From positions 1 to 17,560 of the forward strand of contig JASIJX010000262.1 of the NCBI GenBank assembly GCA_030049955.1: a stretch of 17,560 nt of DNA, given 5' to 3'. Both the position numbers and the translations under genes were made by a program. A model generated the notes under the pieces. It had not been told where the DNA came from. It saw only the letters and a program-made list of their open reading frames with translations, and did no database searches. Positions 7,030 through 15,087 of this stretch are shown here, piece by piece. This DNA comes from Acidobacteriaceae bacterium. GTDB lineage: Bacteria > Acidobacteriota > Terriglobia > Terriglobales > Acidobacteriaceae. Each line of letters opens with the position of its first letter. Position 1 is the stretch's first letter.

Positions 7030-8154
7030 TTGCCTGAGCAGCAGGAATATGCGGCCGACGGCGGCTCGGCAACGACGGCCATGCAGCCACTGCCCAGCGA
7101 TAATGCGCGCCTCAGCCTGCTTCAACTGTTCAACGACGCTGCCGGCGACCTGCGCAGCAAAGTCATCGCCATTTACGCGCTGCTGTTCGTTTTCAACGCA
7201 GCGGCGTGGCTGTGGGCGATCATCGCTTTCCATCGTTTTCCACTGCTTCTGGGCACGGCTCTACTGGCGTACAGCCTGGGGCTGCGGCACGCGGTGGATG
7301 CGGACCACATCGCCGCAATCGACAACGTAACGCGCAAGCTGATGCAGGAGGGCAAGCGGCCTGTCGGCGTGGGATTGATGTTTTCGCTCGGACACTCGAC
7401 CATCGTGGTGTTGGGCTCGGCGGCGATTGCGGCCACGGCGCTGGCGCTGCAGCACCGCGTTGATGCGGCCAGGGCCATCGGCGGAGTGATTGGCACGCTG
7501 GTCTCGTCGCTGTTCCTGTTTGCCATCGCCATTGTGAACATCATCGTGCTACGGGCAATCTATCGGGCGTTTGTGCGCGTGCGCAATGGCGCACCTTATG
7601 TGGATGAAGATTTCGACATTCTGCTGGCCGATCGTGGATTTCTGGCGCGGTTGTTTCGGCCCATGTTCGCCATGATCCGGCGAAGCTGGCACATGTATCC
7701 GCTGGGAGCGCTCTTCGGGCTGGGGTTCGACACGGCGACGGAGATCGGATTACTCGGCATCTCGGCGGCAGAAGCGTCCAAGGGATTGCCGATCTGGTCG
7801 ATCCTGGCGTTTCCGCTCCTGTTTGCCGCGGGGATGTCGCTGATCGATACGACTGACAACATTCTGATGCTGGGCGCATATGGATGGGCGTTCGTAAAGC
7901 CGGTGCGCAAGCTCTACTACAACATGACCATCACGTTTGTTTCGGTATTGGTCGCACTGGTCGTGGGCGGCATTGAGGCGCTTGGCTTGCTTGCCGGTCA
8001 GTTCGGACTAAACGGCGCGTTCTGGGATGCGGTGCGGAGCCTCAACGGGAACTTCGGAACGCTGGGTTATCTCATCGTCGGCATTTTCGCGCTGAGCTGG
8101 ATTGCTTCAGTTATCTTTTACAGATGGCGACGGCTCGATGAACTGGAAATTTGA
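7030..8154 (+). CDS. NiCoT (HoxN/HupN/NixA) family nickel/cobalt permease
   Basis: A 374-residue inner-membrane secondary transporter for Ni2+ and/or Co2+. All family signatures are visible: RHAVDADHIAAIDNVTRKL, containing the HX4DH motif (His87, Asp92, His93) in TM2; FSLGHSTIVV (118-127) in TM3; LGFDTATEIGLLG (231-243); and GMSLIDTTDNILM (268-280). About eight membrane segments are expected, with a hydrophilic loop near 180-210. Start is TTG at 7030 because AGGAG lies seven bases upstream; an in-frame ATG at 7081 is possible but lacks as good a site. Nickel serves hydrogenase and urease, cobalt serves cobalamin; none of those enzymes is in the window. It is divergent from tonB and in the same 7-kb block as an RcnR-like sensor and a receptor. 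Which metal it prefers cannot be read here. Confidence 0.94.
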   Translation: MPEQQEYAADGGSATTAMQPLPSDNARLSLLQLFNDAAGDLRSKVIAIYALLFVFNAAAWLWAIIAFHRFPLLLGTALLAYSLGLRHAVDADHIAAIDNVTRKLMQEGKRPVGVGLMFSLGHSTIVVLGSAAIAATALALQHRVDAARAIGGVIGTLVSSLFLFAIAIVNIIVLRAIYRAFVRVRNGAPYVDEDFDILLADRGFLARLFRPMFAMIRRSWHMYPLGALFGLGFDTATEIGLLGISAAEASKGLPIWSILAFPLLFAAGMSLIDTTDNILMLGAYGWAFVKPVRKLYYNMTITFVSVLVALVVGGIEALGLLAGQFGLNGAFWDAVRSLNGNFGTLGYLIVGIFALSWIASVIFYRWRRLDELEI

Positions 8155-8288
8155 CGAGCTGGAGTTTGGCGACTGACACTTCAGCGTGAGCTGAAGAAGA
8201 CGCGCAGACCGCCCCGCACTGCTCCACCATTCCCAATGGCCAGCGCTGTCGCGTGCCTGCCTCGCGACCCCAGCAGTATGAGGAACAC
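8155..8288. other. Intergenic gap between convergent NiCoT and cox operon, with small hairpin
   Basis: This is a 134-base gap between two 3' ends. CTTCAGC (8179-8185) pairs with GCTGAAG (8190-8196) around a GTGA (GNRA-type) loop. There is no T-run on either strand, so a role as a bidirectional terminator is only plausible. I see nothing else. Confidence 0.3.
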
Positions 8289-8618
8289 CTATTTGCCAGA
8301 AGCCGTAAGCCAACCGCGGGTGACGTAGTCGGTGAGTGTAAGCAGCATCATTATGAGGAACCAGAGGACGCCGCCCGCGGCGACCACACGCACCATCGGT
8401 GAGCCGCGCAGTGTATGCATGAGGACGAGAGCGATAAGCGAAGCCTGCACAACAGCGATGACGATTCCGATGATGGGCGTAGCGGCGCCAAGGTCGACGA
8501 GCGCAAGGAGCGACGTGAGAAGCGTGAGGCCAAGCAGGACCACCCATGTGAGGATGGTAGCGCCAAGGCTTGAACGAGATGGCTGCGAGCTAGGCGCGGC
8601 GTTTTCCTGTGCGGTCAT
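8289..8618 (-). CDS. coxD: Cytochrome c oxidase subunit IV-type small membrane protein (CtaF/CoxD-like)
   Basis: A 109-residue protein with three membrane segments (about 24-45, 50-72 and 80-100) and the subunit IV prokaryotic pattern: VDLGAATPIIGIVIAVVQAS followed by ALVLMHTLRGSP. It is the last gene of the act-cox operon. In caa3-type oxidases this small subunit supports assembly or stability and carries no cofactor. Start at ATG 8618, chosen because it forms an ATGA overlap with the coxC stop (8615-8618); the frame runs further upstream only as a shadow of coxC. Confidence 0.85.
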   Translation of the reverse strand: MTAQENAAPSSQPSRSSLGATILTWVVLLGLTLLTSLLALVDLGAATPIIGIVIAVVQASLIALVLMHTLRGSPMVRVVAAGGVLWFLIMMLLTLTDYVTRGWLTASGK

Positions 8619-9295
8619 TTCAAATGCGCTCCGGGAATGTAGAAGATGGCATAGAGAAAGACCCAGATGACGTCGATGAAGTGCCAATAGAGGCCGGCAT
8701 TGTCGATGGGCGTGTGATACTTCGCGGTGATTACGCCGGAAAAGGCAGGAGCGAACATGCCGAGCATGAGACCGATGCCGATGATTAGATGCAGCGAGTG
8801 CAAGCCGGTCATGAGGAAATAGAACACAAAGAACAGCTGGATTTGAGGAGCGAGGCCGCCTGAGGCTGAAAATCCGAAGGCCGGCATTTTGTGGTCGCGA
8901 AAGTGCAGATAGTACTCGAAGAACTTAATGCCGACGAACACGGCGCCGATGACGGCCGTGGCAAGCAGGAGAATGGCACAGCGCAGCCCCTTGCCCTGCT
9001 CGGCGTACCACTCGGCCAGCGCCATGGTGAGGCTGCTACAGATGAGCACCGCCGTGTTGACGGCGCCGAGCGTGAATTCCATTTCGCTGCTGCCGGTGAG
9101 GAACGCGTGCGGATATCGAAGCCGGTAGACGGTGAACGCGACGAACAGACCGCCGAAGAGCATCATCTCGGTGATGATGAAGATCCACATGCCGAGCGTG
9201 GAGCTTTCGCGCTGCTGGTCGATATTGCTGAACTGCTCCCGCAGAGCGGGGGTGCTGAACTGCTCGCGCAGGGCAAGATCGGCCGGCTCAGTCAA
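8615..9295 (-). CDS. coxC: Cytochrome c oxidase subunit III
   Basis: A 226-residue integral membrane subunit of the haem-copper oxidase; subunit III carries no redox centre and stabilises the complex. Recognisable landmarks are [40 protein letters not shown] and [15 protein letters not shown], with the membrane segments expected for the shorter bacterial form. Start is TTG at 9295, not a further upstream codon: AGGAGGT stands five bases before it, and this gives an eight-base overlap with the coxA stop. It ends in an ATGA overlap with coxD. The cytoplasmic N-terminus contains a perfect repeat, ALREQFS, at residues 8-14 and 17-23, coming from a 27-base tandem duplication (see the repeat entry). 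Confidence 0.93.
   Translation of the reverse strand: MTEPADLALREQFSTPALREQFSNIDQQRESSTLGMWIFIITEMMLFGGLFVAFTVYRLRYPHAFLTGSSEMEFTLGAVNTAVLICSSLTMALAEWYAEQGKGLRCAILLLATAVIGAVFVGIKFFEYYLHFRDHKMPAFGFSASGGLAPQIQLFFVFYFLMTGLHSLHLIIGIGLMLGMFAPAFSGVITAKYHTPIDNAGLYWHFIDVIWVFLYAIFYIPGAHLK
9226..9274 (-). repeat. 27-base tandem duplication in the 5' end of coxC
   Basis: TGCTGAACTGCTC followed by CGCAG occurs at 9226 and again 27 bases later at 9253, with small differences. It encodes two copies of ALREQFS with a nine-codon period and keeps the frame. The segment lies in the non-conserved N-terminal extension before the first membrane helix. Confidence 0.8.
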
Positions 9296-10958
9296 TTTGC
9301 ACCTCCTGCGGGGGCACGAGGCCCAACTCTTCGCGTTGAGCTTCAAAGTCATAGGCCTTCCAGGTGACGACAGGCGTCTGGTCAAAGTTGTGCGTCGGCG
9401 GCGGCGACGGTGTTTTCCATTCGAGGCCAGTCGTGCGCCAGGGATTCGGCGGCGCGGGCTTGCCATACTTCCACGACCAGATGAGATAGCCAAGCGGAAC
9501 GATGTAGCCGACACCGAGGATGGAAGCGCCAGCCGTGGAAAGCACGTTGAGCCCCTGAAACTCCGGCGCGTATGAGCCGTAGCGGCGGTTCATGCCGAGA
9601 TAACCGAGTACGAATTGCGGAAAGAAGGTGAGATTGAAGCCAATGAAGACGGTGATCGCAGCGAGTTTGGCGAGGAACTCGGGATACATTTTGCCGCTGA
9701 TCTTGGGCCACCAGTAATGCATGCCTCCGAGAAAGGCCATGACCGCACCACCGACCATGATGTAGTGGAAGTGGGCGACGACGAAGTAGGTATCTGTGAC
9801 GTGAACGTCGATGCCGAGCGCGGCGAGGAAGAGCCCCGTCATGCCGCCGATAGTGAACAGGCCCACAAAGCCGATGGCATAGAGCATGGGCGTGGAGAGA
9901 TCGACCGATCCTTTGTACATGGTGGCCGTCCAGTTGAAGACCTTGATGGCCGAGGGAACGGCGACAGCGTAGCTCAGAAACGAGAAAGCCAACGCCGAAT
10001 ACACCGAGATGCCGGCAACGAACATGTGATGGCCCCAGACCAGAAAGCCGATGATGGCGATGGCCATGCTGGAGAATGCCACGGCCTTGTAGCCGAAGAT
10101 GGGCTTGCGACTGAAGGTGGGGATGATCTCGCTGACCACGGCCATGGCGGGCAGCACCATAATGTAGACAGCAGGATGCGAGTAGAACCAGAACATGTGC
10201 TGGAAGAGCACCGGATCGCCCCCGAGAGCCGGATCGAAGATGCCCACGTGGAAGACGCGCTCGACGCAGATCATGAGCAGCGTGATGGCAAGTACCGGCG
10301 TGGCCAGCACGAAAATGATGCTGGTGGCGTACATGGACCAGCAGAAGATAGGCAGCCGGAACCAGGTGAGTCCAGGCGCACGCATCTTGTGGATGGTGAC
10401 GATGAAATTTACGCCTGTAAGGATGGAAGAAAAGCCGGAGATGAAGACGCCGATGGACGCAGCCACCACGTAGCCCATAGCATAGCCGGTACTGAGTGGC
10501 GTGTAGAAAGTCCAGCCTGTATCCACGCCGCCGCGGAAGACGGCATAGATAGCCACCGCGGCGCCGAGCATGTAGATATACCAACTGAGCAGGTTGAGCC
10601 TGGGAAAGGCAAGGTCCTTTGCGCCGATAACCATGGGTAATACGAAGTTGCCGATGGTATTCGGAATTGACGGAATGAGAAAGAACCACACCATAATGAT
10701 GCCGTGCATGGTGAAGAGCTTGTTGTAGGTTTCAAGGCCGAAGAGTGCCCCGTTAGGCGAAAGAAGCTGAAGGCGCATGAGCAGCGCAAAGGCGCCACCG
10801 AGAAAGAACATTACGGTGATCGAAAACGTATAGAGAAGGCCGATGCGCTTATGGTCGGTCGTCAGCAGCCAGGACTTGATGCCGCTGGTTGCATTCAGAT
10901 AGCTCGTCATTTCAGCTGCCGCCAGGGCGTCAGCGGCCGGCAATACTTTGGCGGACAT
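9288..10958 (-). CDS. coxA: Cytochrome c oxidase subunit I (A2-type haem-copper oxidase, caa3)
   Basis: A 556-residue catalytic subunit that reduces O2 to water and pumps protons. Haem a ligands His85 and His398, haem a3 ligand His396 (HFHYIMVGG), and CuB ligands His261, His310 and His311 are present, as is the cross-linking Tyr265 (YSHPAVY). The D-channel triad is kept (Asn104, Asp115, Asn122) and the K-channel Lys339 sits in VPSAIKVF. Helix VI reads YSHPAV, not GHPEV, so the usual Glu is replaced by the Tyr-Ser pair of A2-type enzymes. Start is ATG 10958, with AAGGAGG six bases before it; a TTG immediately upstream is in frame but too near the ribosome site. TGA of coxB and this ATG share one base (TGATG). 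The C-terminal tail after Trp496 is Pro-rich. Confidence 0.96.
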   Translation of the reverse strand: MSAKVLPAADALAAAEMTSYLNATSGIKSWLLTTDHKRIGLLYTFSITVMFFLGGAFALLMRLQLLSPNGALFGLETYNKLFTMHGIIMVWFFLIPSIPNTIGNFVLPMVIGAKDLAFPRLNLLSWYIYMLGAAVAIYAVFRGGVDTGWTFYTPLSTGYAMGYVVAASIGVFISGFSSILTGVNFIVTIHKMRAPGLTWFRLPIFCWSMYATSIIFVLATPVLAITLLMICVERVFHVGIFDPALGGDPVLFQHMFWFYSHPAVYIMVLPAMAVVSEIIPTFSRKPIFGYKAVAFSSMAIAIIGFLVWGHHMFVAGISVYSALAFSFLSYAVAVPSAIKVFNWTATMYKGSVDLSTPMLYAIGFVGLFTIGGMTGLFLAALGIDVHVTDTYFVVAHFHYIMVGGAVMAFLGGMHYWWPKISGKMYPEFLAKLAAITVFIGFNLTFFPQFVLGYLGMNRRYGSYAPEFQGLNVLSTAGASILGVGYIVPLGYLIWSWKYGKPAPPNPWRTTGLEWKTPSPPPTHNFDQTPVVTWKAYDFEAQREELGLVPPQEVQID

Positions 10959-12004
10959 CAACGGCCTCCTTGCTTGCCCTGGCTTTGGAGCGAAGCCGGG
11001 GATTGGTTAGGCGGCGTTGCGCCGAGCTGCGGCGTGCCCTGGTTTGCGGAATTGTCGGCGGGATTGCCGACTCCCTCCGGCGGACGCGGGCCGAGCGACT
11101 TGATATAGGCGATGAGCGCGATCAGTTCTTCTTCGTTCAGCTGGCCTTGGTAGGTGGGCATGATGGAAGAGTGAAAGCCCTCGACAGTGAGACCCGCAGG
11201 TGTGAGGATATGGCGGCGCAGGTAGGCGTCGTCTGCTACCGTAGAGCTGCCGTCCTCAAGCTTCACGGTGCTGCCATAGAGGCCCACAAGATTCGGCCCG
11301 GGACCATGACCGGCGAAGTGGTGACAGTTGGCGCAGGCGAACTGGTGGAACAGCTTTTCGCCGGTGTCGGCCAGCGAGCCTTCATCCCCGCCCTGCTGGA
11401 GCCAGCGGTTGTAATCACCCGGCTCGAGTGCGTAAACCCAGCCGCGCATCTGCGAGTGATTCGTTCCGCAGAATTCGGCGCAGAAGAGGTGATAAGTTCC
11501 GGGTTTAGTGACCTCAAACCAGATGCTAGTGTAGCGGCCCGGCAGCACATCCTGCTTGATGCGAAATGCGGGAACGTAGAAGCTGTGGATGACGTCCTGC
11601 GAGATCATCTCAAGCCTGATGGCGCGACCAACGGGAACGTGCAGCGCGTTGATCTCACGGATGCCGTTTTCGTGCTGCAGCTTCCACATCCATTGTTTGG
11701 CCTCTACGTAGACAACCTCTGCATTGTCGGGCGCGCGCTCTATATCGAAGTAGAGCTTGGCTCCGTAGAGAAACATGCCGATGAAGATCAGGCAGGGGAT
11801 GCCGATCCAAAGCGATTCGGCGGGAACGTTGACAGCAACTTGGGAAGGCAGTTCGTCGGGATCGCGGCGGCGGTAGCGCCAGGCGGAGTAAATCAGAAAG
11901 ACGGCAATAGCCGTGGCGACCGAGCCGCAGACGATTACGAGGATCCAGAAGAACCTGTCGTAGTCTATGCGTACGGTGCTTTGCAGCGCGAGAAGGTTCA
12001 CCAT
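10958..12004 (-). CDS. coxB: Cytochrome c oxidase subunit II with fused cytochrome c domain (caa3-type)
   Basis: A 348-residue protein anchored by two helices (about 16-41 and 66-86). The periplasmic cupredoxin domain binds the dinuclear CuA centre through His140, Cys175, Glu177, Cys179, His183 and Met186 ([12 protein letters not shown]). A fused class I cytochrome c follows, with CANCH haem attachment at 224-228 and axial Met282 ([10 protein letters not shown]). The fusion defines a caa3 oxidase: electrons arrive from the ACIII haem subunits without needing a separate carrier. After about residue 305 there is a 40-residue Pro/Gln/Asn-rich tail of no recognisable fold. Start is ATG 12004, with GGAGGG seven bases upstream, overlapping the SCO gene by seven bases. 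Residues ahead of this in the open frame do not look like protein. Confidence 0.95.
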   Translation of the reverse strand: MVNLLALQSTVRIDYDRFFWILVIVCGSVATAIAVFLIYSAWRYRRRDPDELPSQVAVNVPAESLWIGIPCLIFIGMFLYGAKLYFDIERAPDNAEVVYVEAKQWMWKLQHENGIREINALHVPVGRAIRLEMISQDVIHSFYVPAFRIKQDVLPGRYTSIWFEVTKPGTYHLFCAEFCGTNHSQMRGWVYALEPGDYNRWLQQGGDEGSLADTGEKLFHQFACANCHHFAGHGPGPNLVGLYGSTVKLEDGSSTVADDAYLRRHILTPAGLTVEGFHSSIMPTYQGQLNEEELIALIAYIKSLGPRPPEGVGNPADNSANQGTPQLGATPPNQSPASLQSQGKQGGR

Positions 12005-12831
12005 GGGTTGTCCCTCCGGGCTGTGTGCGCGCGATGGCGCGCGATATCCGAGCGCCAAAGCACGAAGAGGCTCAGGGCCATCAGCAGCACGGTGAGCAGC
12101 GCGCCAACGCGCAGCAGGCTGATGACGAGATTGCCGTATTCGCCGCTTGCGGGCGTGAAGGGATAGCAAAGCAGGCGGATAAGATTTGTTGCGGGGCGGG
12201 TCTGGCCGCGCGCGGCGGCGACAATGCCCTGCTGCAAATCATACGGTTCATAGGTGACGCCGAAAAAGTAACGCGCGATGCTGCCCTGCGGGGTGATGGC
12301 GAGAACAGCTGTCGCGTGAACAAACATCTTTGTCGCTGGATCGTATCGGTAGTGAAAGCCGATGGACTGTGTGAGAGCACGAATCGACGCAGGACTGCCG
12401 GTGAGGAAATGCCAGCCGGCCGCACCGGCGCGGCCGCTGTAGTTCAGCGTGCACTCGTTGAATTCTTTGCGCGCATCGGCAGGGGTTTCGGCGGGATTGA
12501 AGCTAAAAACGACAACTTCAAAGTCGTGTCCGGCGCGAAGGGAGAGCGGGCCAAGACCGTTCACCACGCCCTTGAGCACCTGGCCGCAGAGAGTGGTGCA
12601 AGTGTAATAGACCGGCACGAGCAGCACCGGTTTCGATCCGAAATAGCTGCCGAGCGTGACTGCCGCGCCGGTCTGGTCGCGGAATACCGTTTCAAGCGGC
12701 AGCACGGCTCCAAGCTTCTGCTCGATTCCGATGTCGCTAAATTGTGGAGGGAACATCTGCGCAGAGCAGAGCGGGACGGCAGCAAACAAAATTGAAAGCG
12801 GAAGGAGCAAGCCGCGAAAAAGATTCTTCAT
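11998..12831 (-). CDS. SCO1/SenC-family copper chaperone for CuA assembly
   Basis: A 277-residue thioredoxin-fold copper chaperone that delivers copper to, or reduces the cysteines of, the CuA site in subunit II, the gene directly downstream. It has a signal peptide (about 1-24, CSA-Q), the copper-binding pair Cys78 and Cys82 (CTTLC), and the conserved distal His172 (FVHATAVLAI). Most SCO proteins have Pro after the first Cys or near the pair; here the motif is CTTLCG. A C-terminal membrane helix (about 236-259) followed by a basic tail anchors it, an arrangement found in SCO proteins of act-cox clusters rather than the N-anchored mitochondrial type. Start ATG overlaps the preceding stop as ATGA (12828-12831). 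Confidence 0.9.
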   Translation of the reverse strand: MKNLFRGLLLPLSILFAAVPLCSAQMFPPQFSDIGIEQKLGAVLPLETVFRDQTGAAVTLGSYFGSKPVLLVPVYYTCTTLCGQVLKGVVNGLGPLSLRAGHDFEVVVFSFNPAETPADARKEFNECTLNYSGRAGAAGWHFLTGSPASIRALTQSIGFHYRYDPATKMFVHATAVLAITPQGSIARYFFGVTYEPYDLQQGIVAAARGQTRPATNLIRLLCYPFTPASGEYGNLVISLLRVGALLTVLLMALSLFVLWRSDIARHRAHTARRDNPW

Positions 12832-13313
12832 GGCTGCGGCTCCTCTCGTTCTTCAAAACCGGTCAGGCGGTCGCCGGCCTTCGGCTGGAAATAGAAGTAT
12901 GGATTAGCCAGCGTGGTGGTAGGCGGAATGCCATGCTGCGCGATGAGGTTAATGGCCTGATCGATTGGAATGGTCACGATGCCGTGCTGGCGATCGATCC
13001 ACTGATAGTGGTGCAATTCCCACTCGGCCTCGGAGCGGGCAATATTCCAGTTGCGATAGGGATAAGGTTCCAGGCGCGGCTCTGGCGGGTAGGGCTGACT
13101 TTGCCCAGGAAACAGCGGCTTGGGGCTGTTCCTTGCCTCGGCGCCACGGAAGTAGCAGTAAAGAAAATAGAGCAGAAAGACAACAGCGGTAGCAAAGAGA
13201 AGGACGCCGGCGCCGACGAAAAAGACTTTGCGCGCATCCGCGTCGGTGATCTCGTAGCGGACGTCAGAGCGCTGTTCGTTCGAACGTCGTTCGTCGGATC
13301 GTTGCTCGTCCAT
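12828..13313 (-). CDS. Conserved single-helix membrane protein of the act-cox cluster, function unknown
   Basis: A 161-residue protein that I cannot assign to a named family with confidence. Residues 2-16 are three degenerate copies of a charged pentapeptide (DEQRS, DERRS, NEQRS). A single membrane helix spans about 31-55. The outer part has a Pro/Tyr-rich stretch (YPPEPRLEPYPYRNW) and then the best-conserved-looking block, YQWIDRQHGIVTIPIDQAI followed by NLIAQHGIP. Similar one-helix proteins with a W-x-D-x-x-x-G-x-V-x-IPID block occur between actF and sco in other act-cox operons, which suggests an accessory or assembly subunit. It may correspond to the ActG position but I cannot show homology. 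Start is ATG 13313, with GGAG six bases upstream; another ATG at 13319 abuts the ribosome site. It lies 14 bases after actF and overlaps sco by four. Confidence 0.8.
   Translation of the reverse strand: MDEQRSDERRSNEQRSDVRYEITDADARKVFFVGAGVLLFATAVVFLLYFLYCYFRGAEARNSPKPLFPGQSQPYPPEPRLEPYPYRNWNIARSEAEWELHHYQWIDRQHGIVTIPIDQAINLIAQHGIPPTTTLANPYFYFQPKAGDRLTGFEEREEPQP
13266..13310 (-). repeat. Degenerate 15-base tandem repeat (3 copies) at the 5' end of the one-helix protein gene
   Basis: Three consecutive 15-base units encode DEQRS, DERRS and NEQRS right after the start codon. Copies differ at several bases but keep the same charge pattern. The segment lies on the inner side of the membrane helix. 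Confidence 0.65.
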
Positions 13314-13327
13314 GCGCATCTCCTTCC

Positions 13328-14515
13328 CTATTTCGTGGCGGCAACGGCAATTGCGCTTTCGAGATTCGGCGCACCTAGCGGCAAAAGCGGCCAGCGGCGC
13401 AGTTGCCACAGAAAGGCCGCCACCCAGACGCAGCCCAGGCCAATTGGCACGACAACGATCATCCAGTTGACACCGACTCCGCCGCTGCAAAAAGCCGGTA
13501 TCACGATCCAGTAATCGTCTAGAAAGCGTGCAACGAGCAGAATGCCGACCACGATGCAAAGCGCGCGCGGGCTGCGCTTTAGCGGGCGCGAGAGTAACAG
13601 CAGAAAAGGAACAATAAATTCAAATACGGCAATGGCGATGCCGACGATTGCCCAGGAGCCGGTCCAGCGCGGAACGAACCAGGGAATTTCTCCGGTCAGG
13701 TTGCCGGACCAGACAATGAGCAACTGCGAAAATGCGAAGTAGGCCCAGAGCATGACGAACATGAGCAGCAGCTTGCCGAGGTCGTGCAGGTGAGAAGTGC
13801 GGTAGATATCCGAGATGGGCCGGAAACGAGCGAGCAGGGCGAAAACAATAATCGACATTCCCATTGCGGTGAGGCCCTGGCCGGCAACGAAGAGAAATCC
13901 CCACATGGTGGAGTACCAGTGGGTGAAAAGGGATGCGGCCCAGTCGACCGATGAGAACGTAACGGTGAAAATGTAGAGGATAAGGCCAGACGCGCTGAGC
14001 CGCTCGAAGCGAAGCTGCATGGGAACGCCTCTATCCTCCTGGCGCGACCAACGGTTGAGGACCGCCATCAGCGTGGCCCAAATGGCGAAGTACACGGCGG
14101 CGCGGATGCAGAACCAGAGCGGGTTCATGTAGCCGCTGCGATGATGAAGAACATCATCGTGCACAACGAGACTGGGGTGCGCCCACGGGTAGAGATATCG
14201 CATTCCAAAAGCGATGGGGAGAAAAAGGACCGCGAGAAGCGGCAGTGTGCGGCTGGCGGCCTCGTTGATGCGGCGTGTGACCACGCCCCAATCGCCGCTC
14301 GTGAGGTATTGCGTCATCACCAGGGCGAGCGCACCGAGCGCGATGCCCAGCCAGAACAGATACCCGAGTAGCCAGGCGCTAAAGAACTCCGTAGGGCTGA
14401 AGAATGCGCCAATAATGGCGGCAATGAGCAGCAGCACGCCAATGCCGCCGGCTCCGCGCATACTGCGGATTAGCCTGCGATCGAGTTCGGGCGAAACAGC
14501 AAAGTGGGGAGTCAT
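13328..14515 (-). CDS. actF: Alternative complex III subunit ActF (quinone-interacting NrfD-like membrane subunit 2)
   Basis: A 395-residue polytopic inner-membrane protein with about ten hydrophobic helices. It is the shorter of two NrfD/PsrC-type subunits in ACIII, which oxidises quinol and passes electrons to the pentahaem and monohaem cytochrome subunits. Recognisable features include the N-terminal FFSAWLLGYLFWLGIALGAL region, the conserved loop YLYPWAHPSLV and HHRSGYMNPLWF, and TFSSVDWAASLFTHWYSTMW in the middle, all typical of ActF. Order after ActE and before the one-helix protein and SCO agrees with known act operons. Start ATG overlaps the actE stop as ATGA (14512-14515). ActC and ActF are related folds, but this one lacks the HLGRPW motif seen in ActC. 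Confidence 0.92.
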   Translation of the reverse strand: MTPHFAVSPELDRRLIRSMRGAGGIGVLLLIAAIIGAFFSPTEFFSAWLLGYLFWLGIALGALALVMTQYLTSGDWGVVTRRINEAASRTLPLLAVLFLPIAFGMRYLYPWAHPSLVVHDDVLHHRSGYMNPLWFCIRAAVYFAIWATLMAVLNRWSRQEDRGVPMQLRFERLSASGLILYIFTVTFSSVDWAASLFTHWYSTMWGFLFVAGQGLTAMGMSIIVFALLARFRPISDIYRTSHLHDLGKLLLMFVMLWAYFAFSQLLIVWSGNLTGEIPWFVPRWTGSWAIVGIAIAVFEFIVPFLLLLSRPLKRSPRALCIVVGILLVARFLDDYWIVIPAFCSGGVGVNWMIVVVPIGLGCVWVAAFLWQLRRWPLLPLGAPNLESAIAVAATK

Positions 14516-15087
14516 GGCAGCTTCTCCAGCTTGCTGCGGAGGTTGGCGGGCAACTGGTCGATGATCGCGCCGCGGCTCAGCTCGAGCGCGCGAAGATAGG
14601 CGATAATCGCCCAGCGATCATTGACTGGAATCTGGTCCTTATAGTCGGGCATTGCGCCATAGCCGTTGGAGATGACCTGAAAGAGATAGCCAGGTGGAGC
14701 GTTTCGGATGCGATCGCTGTTGAGATCTGCCGGCCATTTGAAGCCGCGGCGCTCTACCATACCTTGGCCGTCGCCGAGCATGCCATGGCACGGCGTGCAG
14801 AAGATGTTGTAGCGCTCCTCGCCGCGATCGAGCAGCGGCTTGTCGACTTTGACGGGAATCTGATTGAGAAAAACACCGTTCTGTTCGCCGGTGTGCACGG
14901 CATCGGTGTCGTCCAGCGCATCGCGCGCGATGGCGCCGGCAGGAGTGGGACGCGCCGAGCGCTGATCGGCAAAGAAGCGGCTCTCCGCGAGCGGCTTATA
15001 GCGCGGCATGTCCTGCATGTCACGGCGGCAGCCCGCTGCGGCGGCGAGCGTCAGCAGGGCGATTGCAGCAAGGCGCGCGCGAATCAT
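14512..15087 (-). CDS. actE: Alternative complex III subunit ActE (monohaem cytochrome c lipoprotein)
   Basis: A 191-residue periplasmic cytochrome. The N-terminus is a lipoprotein signal, ending LTLAAAAGC with Cys20 as the lipidated residue. Haem c attaches at CTPCH (97-101), and Met146 in GAMPDY is the likely sixth ligand. The interval between the lipidated Cys and the haem site contains the proline-rich linker typical of ActE. It probably hands electrons from the ActA haems to the cytochrome domain of CoxB. The closing helix WAIIAYLRALELS is the standard C-terminal helix of class I cytochromes. Start overlaps the actD stop (15084-15087) as ATGA. Confidence 0.94.
   Translation of the reverse strand: MIRARLAAIALLTLAAAAGCRRDMQDMPRYKPLAESRFFADQRSARPTPAGAIARDALDDTDAVHTGEQNGVFLNQIPVKVDKPLLDRGEERYNIFCTPCHGMLGDGQGMVERRGFKWPADLNSDRIRNAPPGYLFQVISNGYGAMPDYKDQIPVNDRWAIIAYLRALELSRGAIIDQLPANLRSKLEKLP

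Noticed and set aside
6835..7233. Longer tonB frame on the minus strand starting at 7233
   Set aside because: The extra residues overlap the NiCoT gene, look like antisense translation, and would put the membrane anchor in mid-protein.
9615..10640. Long open frame on the plus strand, 341 codons, opposite coxA
   Set aside because: It is composed mainly of Glu/Asp/Arg/Gly/His from antisense codon bias and matches no fold; coxA is certain.
10889..12166. Long open frame on the plus strand, 425 codons, opposite coxB
   Set aside because: It is antisense to a gene with intact CuA and haem motifs and has no recognisable domain or ribosome site.
12828..13313. Naming the one-helix protein ActG
   Set aside because: Position fits, but I cannot show sequence homology to described ActG proteins.
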